From Silicimonas sp. (GTDB taxonomy: Bacteria; Pseudomonadota; Alphaproteobacteria; Rhodobacterales; Rhodobacteraceae), in contig JAJEAC010000055.1 of assembly GCA_022824315.1 (NCBI GenBank), positions 1-48,405 on the forward strand: a stretch of 48,405 bases of DNA. The letters run 5' to 3'. Each line of letters starts with the position of its first letter. Position 1 is the first letter of the stretch. The notes below the pieces were generated by a model. The model did not search any database, was not told the DNA's origin, and saw only the letters and a list, made by a program, of their open reading frames with translations. A program made the position numbers and the translations under genes. This document shows positions 44,160 to 48,405 of this stretch, piece after piece.

Positions 44160-45083
44160 ATGACCGCCTATATCATCCGGCGGATACTCGTGGCCGTGCC
44201 GACGCTGGTCATCCTGATTGTCCTGTGCTTTTTCCTGATGCAGGTTGCCCCTGGCGGCCCTTTCACCTCCGAACGGCCCCTGCCGCCGCAGGTGCTGGCG
44301 AACATCGAGGCGCGCTACGGGCTTGACCAGCCGCTCTGGACGCAGATGTGGGACTACCTCGTTGGCATCGTCACCCGCTTCGACTTCGGGCCGTCGTTCG
44401 CCTACAGGGACCGGGACGTGAATGACATCATTGCCCAGGGGTTTCCGGTGACCCTGACCTACGGGCTGATCTCGTTCGTCGTCGCCACGCTCGCGGGAAT
44501 GGGCATCGGCGTTGCTGCCGCGATCCGGCATAACACCTGGCTCGACTACATCGCGGTCGGCGCGACTTTCTCGGCCCAGGCGCTGCCGAATTTCGTGATG
44601 GCCCCGATCCTGGTCATCGTCTTCACCTGGCAGCTCGGCTGGCTGCCGGGTGGCGGCTGGAACGGCGGTCAGTGGCAATACCTGATCATGCCGGTGATCG
44701 CGCTTTCGACGTCGTACGTGGCGTCGATCACCCGGATCACGCGGTCGTCGATGCTCGAGACGCTCAATTCGAGCTTCATCCGCACCGCACGCGCGAAGGG
44801 GCTGCCGGAGCACAAGGTGATCTGGCGGCATGCGATGAAACCGGCGATGCTGCCCGTGGTCAGTTACCTCGGGCCGACATTCGTTGCGATGATCACCGGA
44901 TCGGTCGTGATCGACGTCTATTTTTCCACCGGCGGGATCGGGCGGGCCTATGTCGATTCGGCGTTGAACCGCGATTACGCGGTGATGCTCGGTGTCACGA
45001 TTCTCTATGGCGGGCTGACGGTACTCTTCAACCTCCTGGTGGACGTGGCCTATGCCTGGCTCGATCCGAAAATCCGGTACTGA
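44160..45083 (+). CDS. ABC importer permease, OppB type
   Basis: A 307-residue permease. It begins MTAYIIRRILVAVPTLVILI, the usual OppB opening, and has FFLMQVAPGGPFTSERPLP, typical of OppB. The EAA loop reads SSFIRTARAKGLPEHKVIWR followed by HAMKPAMLP. The C-terminus VDVAYAWLDPKIRY is standard. It lies 60 bases past the binding-protein stop and one base before the next gene. Confidence 0.93.
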   Translation: MTAYIIRRILVAVPTLVILIVLCFFLMQVAPGGPFTSERPLPPQVLANIEARYGLDQPLWTQMWDYLVGIVTRFDFGPSFAYRDRDVNDIIAQGFPVTLTYGLISFVVATLAGMGIGVAAAIRHNTWLDYIAVGATFSAQALPNFVMAPILVIVFTWQLGWLPGGGWNGGQWQYLIMPVIALSTSYVASITRITRSSMLETLNSSFIRTARAKGLPEHKVIWRHAMKPAMLPVVSYLGPTFVAMITGSVVIDVYFSTGGIGRAYVDSALNRDYAVMLGVTILYGGLTVLFNLLVDVAYAWLDPKIRY

Positions 45084-45084
45084 A

Positions 45085-46014
45085 ATGGTCCACCGCACCG
45101 CGCAGTCCGAACGGATCATCGAAGCGCTCGCCGAAGGCGAGGCGATCCGCGGCCGGTCGCTGTGGGAAGACGCCAAGCGGCGGTTCATCCGGAACAATGC
45201 GGCGGTCGGGGCGCTCATCTGCCTCGGCCTCGTGGTGATCTTCACCATAGTCGGACCGTTCTTCTCCACGTGGTCGATTGAGGAGATCGACTGGGTGCGC
45301 ATGGGCGACATCGCGGGCGACGGCCAACCGTCCATTGACAGCGGCCATTACTTCGGTCTCGACGGGCTTGGCCGCGACCTTTACGCTCGGACGATTCAGG
45401 CGACCCGCACGTCGCTGATCGTCGGAGTGATCGGGGCCTTGGTCGCGGTTGTGATTGGTACGCTCTACGGCGCGGTCGCGGGCTTTGTCGGCGGCTGGGT
45501 CGACAACGTGATGATGCGCGCCGTGGATGTCCTCATCTCGATTCCCTACATGTTCATCATCATCCTACTGATGGTGATGTTCGAGCGATCCTTCTTCATG
45601 CTCTTTGTAGGCATCGGGATCGTCTCGTGGCTCGACATGTCGCGGATCGTGCGTGGCCAAACGCTCAGCCTGAAGAACCGCGAATTCGTCGAGGCCGCAA
45701 CCACCGCCGGAGTCGGCCGATTCACCATCATCCTGCGCCACATCGTGCCGAATCTTCTGGGCATCGTCGTGGTCTATGCAACGCTCCTGGTTCCGTTGAT
45801 GATTCTCGTGGAATCCTTCATCTCGTTCCTCGGCCTCGGCGTGCAGGAACCCAATACGTCGCTTGGCGCACTGATCTCGGAAGGGGCCGGGACGGTACTC
45901 TACGGGACGCCCTGGCAGATCGCATGTCCGATTTTCTTCTTCCTCGTCACGATCATCTCGCTCTTTTTCGTAGGCGACGGGCTTCGTGACGCGCTTGACC
46001 CGAAGGACCGCTGA
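45085..46014 (+). CDS. ABC importer permease, OppC type
   Basis: A 309-residue permease with a longer N-terminal cytoplasmic arm (SLWEDAKRRFIRNNAAVGAL), then the first helix. The family signature is HYFGLDGLGRDLYARTIQAT, followed by the EAA loop NREFVEAATTAGVGRFTIIL. The end is GDGLRDALDPKDR. ATG at 45085 is preferred over an open frame to 45052. It overlaps the ATPase gene by one base (TGATG). Confidence 0.93.
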   Translation: MVHRTAQSERIIEALAEGEAIRGRSLWEDAKRRFIRNNAAVGALICLGLVVIFTIVGPFFSTWSIEEIDWVRMGDIAGDGQPSIDSGHYFGLDGLGRDLYARTIQATRTSLIVGVIGALVAVVIGTLYGAVAGFVGGWVDNVMMRAVDVLISIPYMFIIILLMVMFERSFFMLFVGIGIVSWLDMSRIVRGQTLSLKNREFVEAATTAGVGRFTIILRHIVPNLLGIVVVYATLLVPLMILVESFISFLGLGVQEPNTSLGALISEGAGTVLYGTPWQIACPIFFFLVTIISLFFVGDGLRDALDPKDR

Positions 46015-47849
46015 TGAGTGTCATCGAAGTCAAGAACCTTTCGGTCAGCTTCGACACGCAGGACGGCGCCGTAGAGGCTGTCAGGGACGTCAGTTTTCGC
46101 ATCGATCGCGGCGAATGCCTCGGCATCGTCGGCGAGTCGGGTGCGGGGAAGAGTCAAACCTTCCTCGCCGCCATGGGGCTTCTGGCCAACAACGGGCGCG
46201 CAAGCGGATCGATCCGGTTTGCCGGACGCGAGCTTCTGGATCTCACGCCGCGGGAAGCGAACCAGGTGCGCGGAGCCGAGCTGGCGATGATCTTTCAGGA
46301 TCCGCTGACCGCGCTCACCCCACATCTGACGGTTGCGCAGCAAATGGGCGAGGTGCTGTCAACCCACCGCAGGTTGAAGGGGGCAGACGCCGAACGCATC
46401 TGCCTTGACTGGCTCGAACGGGTGCATATTGCGGAGGCAAAACGAAGGCTCCGGGAGTATCCCCATGAGTTGTCCGGCGGGATGCGCCAGCGGGTCATGA
46501 TCGCCATGGCGATGCTCTGCTCGCCAAGACTTCTCATCGCAGACGAACCGACCACGGCGCTCGACACCACGGTGCAGGCGGAAATCCTCGACCTCATGGC
46601 CAAGCTCCAGGCCGAAGAGGATACCGCCATCGCGCTCATCACCCATGACATGGGCGTGGTGGCGCGGATGTGCGATCGGGTGGAGGTGATGCGGCTGGGC
46701 TCCCACGTGGAATCAGGGAGTGTCGAGGACATTTTCCACGCACCACAGCACGGCTACACCAAGATGCTCCTTGATTCGATGCCGAGGCTTGATCAGCCAA
46801 AGCCGCCGATCGCGCCCGAGGTCTTGGCGACGGGCGAGATCCTGAGGGTCCGCGACATGAAGGTGAATTTTCCGATCAAGCTCGACGGCGGGCTGTTTGG
46901 ACGCGCCGCAATTCTTCCCGCCGTAGATGGGGTCAGCTTCGATCTTGCCCTGGGCGAGACTCTCGGCATCGTCGGTGAATCGGGGTGCGGGAAATCAACA
47001 TTGGCACGCGCGGTTCTGCGGCTCCTCCCGGAGACATTCGGGTCGGTCACATGGCTCGGCAAGGATCTGACAACGCTTGAGGGAAAGGCTCTCACCAAGG
47101 AACGGCGGGACCTTCAGATCGTCTTCCAGGACCCGCTGGCGAGCCTCAATCCCCGGATGACGATCGCCGCATCGATCGCAGAACCCCTGCGGACGTTCCA
47201 ACCCGCACTGACGTCCCGCGAACGCAAGATCAAGGTTGCCGAAATGATGGAGCGGGTGGGCCTCGACCAGCGGATGATCAACCGCTACCCGCACGAACTG
47301 TCGGGTGGCCAGAACCAGCGGGTCGGGATCGCTCGGGCGATGATCAATCGCCCGAAACTCGTGATTTGCGACGAGGCCGTCTCGGCCCTCGATGTCTCGA
47401 TTCAATCCCAGATCATCGAACTTCTGAAAGAGCTTCAGGCCGACATGGGCCTATCCATGCTCTTCATCAGTCACGATCTCTCGGTGGTGCGCGACATCTC
47501 CCATCGGATCATGGTGCTCTACCTCGGTCAGGTGGTCGAACTCGCCGGACGCGACTCGCTCTACTCGGCACCTGAGCACCCCTATACCCGCATGCTCATT
47601 TCCGCTGCGCCAATCCCGGACCCCCGGGTGGAGCGGACACGGAACCGAATTCGGGTTCCCGGAGAGCTGTCCTCGCCGCTCGACCCGGACGCCGCCCTCC
47701 GGTTTTTGCCGTCCCGACGCGGGCAGCCTGGCTACAGGCCAGAGCTTCAGGAAGTCAGGCCGGGCCACTGGGTGGCAGAGCACGACCCGCTGGAGACGAT
47801 CCTTGCTGCAAGGGGAAACCCCGGAATGCCCCGCTCAGCAGTGGATTGA
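46014..47849 (+). CDS. ABC importer ATPase, fused OppD-OppF type
   Basis: A 611-residue chain with two ATPase domains. Domain 1: Walker A GESGAGKSQT, signature LSGGMRQRVMIAMA, Walker B LLIADEPTTALD. Domain 2: GESGCGKST, LSGGQNQRVGIARA and LVICDEAVSALD, with FISHDLSVVRDISHR after it. The C-terminal tail SPLDPDAALRFLPSRRGQPG has the place of the usual Cys-rich motif (GCRFHPRCP) but no Cys. OppD and OppF are usually separate; fusion also occurs in the importer at 12762-17717. It completes the Opp importer. Confidence 0.92.
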   Translation: MSVIEVKNLSVSFDTQDGAVEAVRDVSFRIDRGECLGIVGESGAGKSQTFLAAMGLLANNGRASGSIRFAGRELLDLTPREANQVRGAELAMIFQDPLTALTPHLTVAQQMGEVLSTHRRLKGADAERICLDWLERVHIAEAKRRLREYPHELSGGMRQRVMIAMAMLCSPRLLIADEPTTALDTTVQAEILDLMAKLQAEEDTAIALITHDMGVVARMCDRVEVMRLGSHVESGSVEDIFHAPQHGYTKMLLDSMPRLDQPKPPIAPEVLATGEILRVRDMKVNFPIKLDGGLFGRAAILPAVDGVSFDLALGETLGIVGESGCGKSTLARAVLRLLPETFGSVTWLGKDLTTLEGKALTKERRDLQIVFQDPLASLNPRMTIAASIAEPLRTFQPALTSRERKIKVAEMMERVGLDQRMINRYPHELSGGQNQRVGIARAMINRPKLVICDEAVSALDVSIQSQIIELLKELQADMGLSMLFISHDLSVVRDISHRIMVLYLGQVVELAGRDSLYSAPEHPYTRMLISAAPIPDPRVERTRNRIRVPGELSSPLDPDAALRFLPSRRGQPGYRPELQEVRPGHWVAEHDPLETILAARGNPGMPRSAVD

Positions 47850-47952
47850 AATGCTTGCCGAACAGGCCTCGGATACCGCCACATGATCGAGCAAGCAACG
47901 CAACATTCAGGATTGAACAATCTGGGAACATCGCGTAGGTTTCGTCACTTGG

Positions 47953-48405
47953 ATGGCAGCGACGCGTCTGTCAGGACGCGTGAAGGCGAGGCACCGTGAA
48001 TGGAAGCGCCACTTTCAGAAGCGCATAGACAAGCTCGCGATCCGCGTCCGGAACCTTGTCGACGACCTGCACCGGTGGGTGGCCTGCGATCTCGTGCAGG
48101 CCTTCGACGTGATCCTCCTGCCGTCCTTCGAGACGAAGGAGACGAGCGTGAAGTCCGACCGCAAGATCAGGACGAGGAGCGTGCGCTCGATGCTCGGCCT
48201 TGCGCACTGCCGGTTCAGGCGGAAGCTCGAGTGGATGCGCACGCAAGTACGGCAAGCGGCTCGTCATCGCCGACGAGGCCTGCACCAGCAGGACGCGCTC
48301 ATGGGACGGCATTGTCGACCGGAAGCTCGGCGGCGCGAAGACGGTCTCCGACGGCAGCAACGTCGTCGACCGGGACATGAACGGCGCACGCGGCATCATG
48401 CTGCG
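47953..48405 (+). pseudogene. 5'-truncated, frameshifted TnpB-family (IS200/IS605 OrfB-like) fragment, runs off the right edge
   Basis: The frame from 47953 reads KRIDKLAIRVRNLVDDLHRW, then VACDLVQAFDVILLPSFET and RSVRSMLGLAHCRFRRKLEW. Removing one C at about 48238 joins it to ARKYGKRLVIADEACTSRT, then KLGGAKTVSDGSNVVDRDMN and GARGIML at the window end. This is the RuvC-like C-terminal half of a TnpB protein, with the final Asp in VDRDMNGA. The Cys of the usual zinc ribbon are missing, as in one TnpB clade with TSxTxSWxG. The N-terminal half is missing: only 103 bases separate it from the Opp ATPase gene. It is a mobile-element scar; any guide RNA would lie beyond the window. Confidence 0.8.

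Noticed and set aside
43725..45335. 536-codon minus-strand open frame opposite OppA/OppB
   Set aside because: Shadow of strongly supported permease and binding-protein genes, with no start context.
47971..48399. 142-codon minus-strand open frame at the right edge
   Set aside because: Antisense to the TnpB fragment, whose conserved motifs are all on the plus strand.

Overview
The window is high-GC DNA with tightly packed operons (many ATGA or TGATG start/stop overlaps), GTG and TTG starts, and an unusual number of solute-binding-protein ABC importers next to hydrolases and flavoenzymes. This points to a marine-type alphaproteobacterium, most likely Rhodobacterales (roseobacter group). That placement is an inference from gene content and style; there is no rRNA or marker gene here. 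I see no tRNA, rRNA, CRISPR array or replication origin.

Layout. (1) 1-5759, mostly minus: a class III aminotransferase broken by an in-frame TGA, a frameshifted LuxR-type regulator, a nitrilase-family amidohydrolase, a cupin, the remnant of a polyamine-type binding protein, a creatinase-like M24 protein and a class I glutamine amidotransferase. (2) 5760-11257: a divergent promoter with a perfect TTGGTATACCAA palindrome, pxpA on plus facing pxpB-pxpC on minus (5-oxoprolinase), a 2-hydroxyacid dehydrogenase, an allantoate/carbamoyl-amino-acid hydrolase and a GntR/FCD regulator. (3) 11457-21111, plus: a second palindrome, then an operon of M24 protein, five-function dipeptide-type ABC importer (ATPases fused), M20 hydrolase, second M24 paralogue and an atypical DapA-family enzyme. 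(4) 21330-31176, minus: FMO-type flavoprotein, RidA, DUF1028, a trimethylamine/dimethylamine-dehydrogenase-like flavoprotein, ArgE-like deacylase, potABCD-type importer and a decayed cupin. (5) 31749-41784: a GntR/FCD regulator diverging from an operon of M20-like protein, polar amino-acid ABC importer, phosphotriesterase-family hydrolase, DapA-family lyase, a 951-residue fusion of all three HcnA/HcnB/HcnC-type subunits, and a DUF3830 protein. (6) 41785-42470: non-coding, with two hairpins. (7) 42471-47849, plus: oligopeptide importer with fused ATPases. (8) 47953-48405: 5'-truncated, frameshifted TnpB-family fragment running off the right edge.

How the parts work together. Each block couples an importer to enzymes that cut amide, cyclic amide or C-N bonds of modified amino acids or small amines. 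The products would then be finished by oxidases, aldolase-type enzymes or RidA. GntR/FCD regulators sit at the divergent junctions and very probably read the GGTATACC-type palindromes. The two points most worth following are the triple-fusion oxidase operon (32732-41784), which has the logic of opine, D-amino-acid or hydroxyproline catabolism but a new architecture, and the reciprocal decay of a duplicated potD-cupin pair (intact cupin with dead potD at 3.0-3.8 kb; intact potD with dead cupin at 21.3-22.5 kb).
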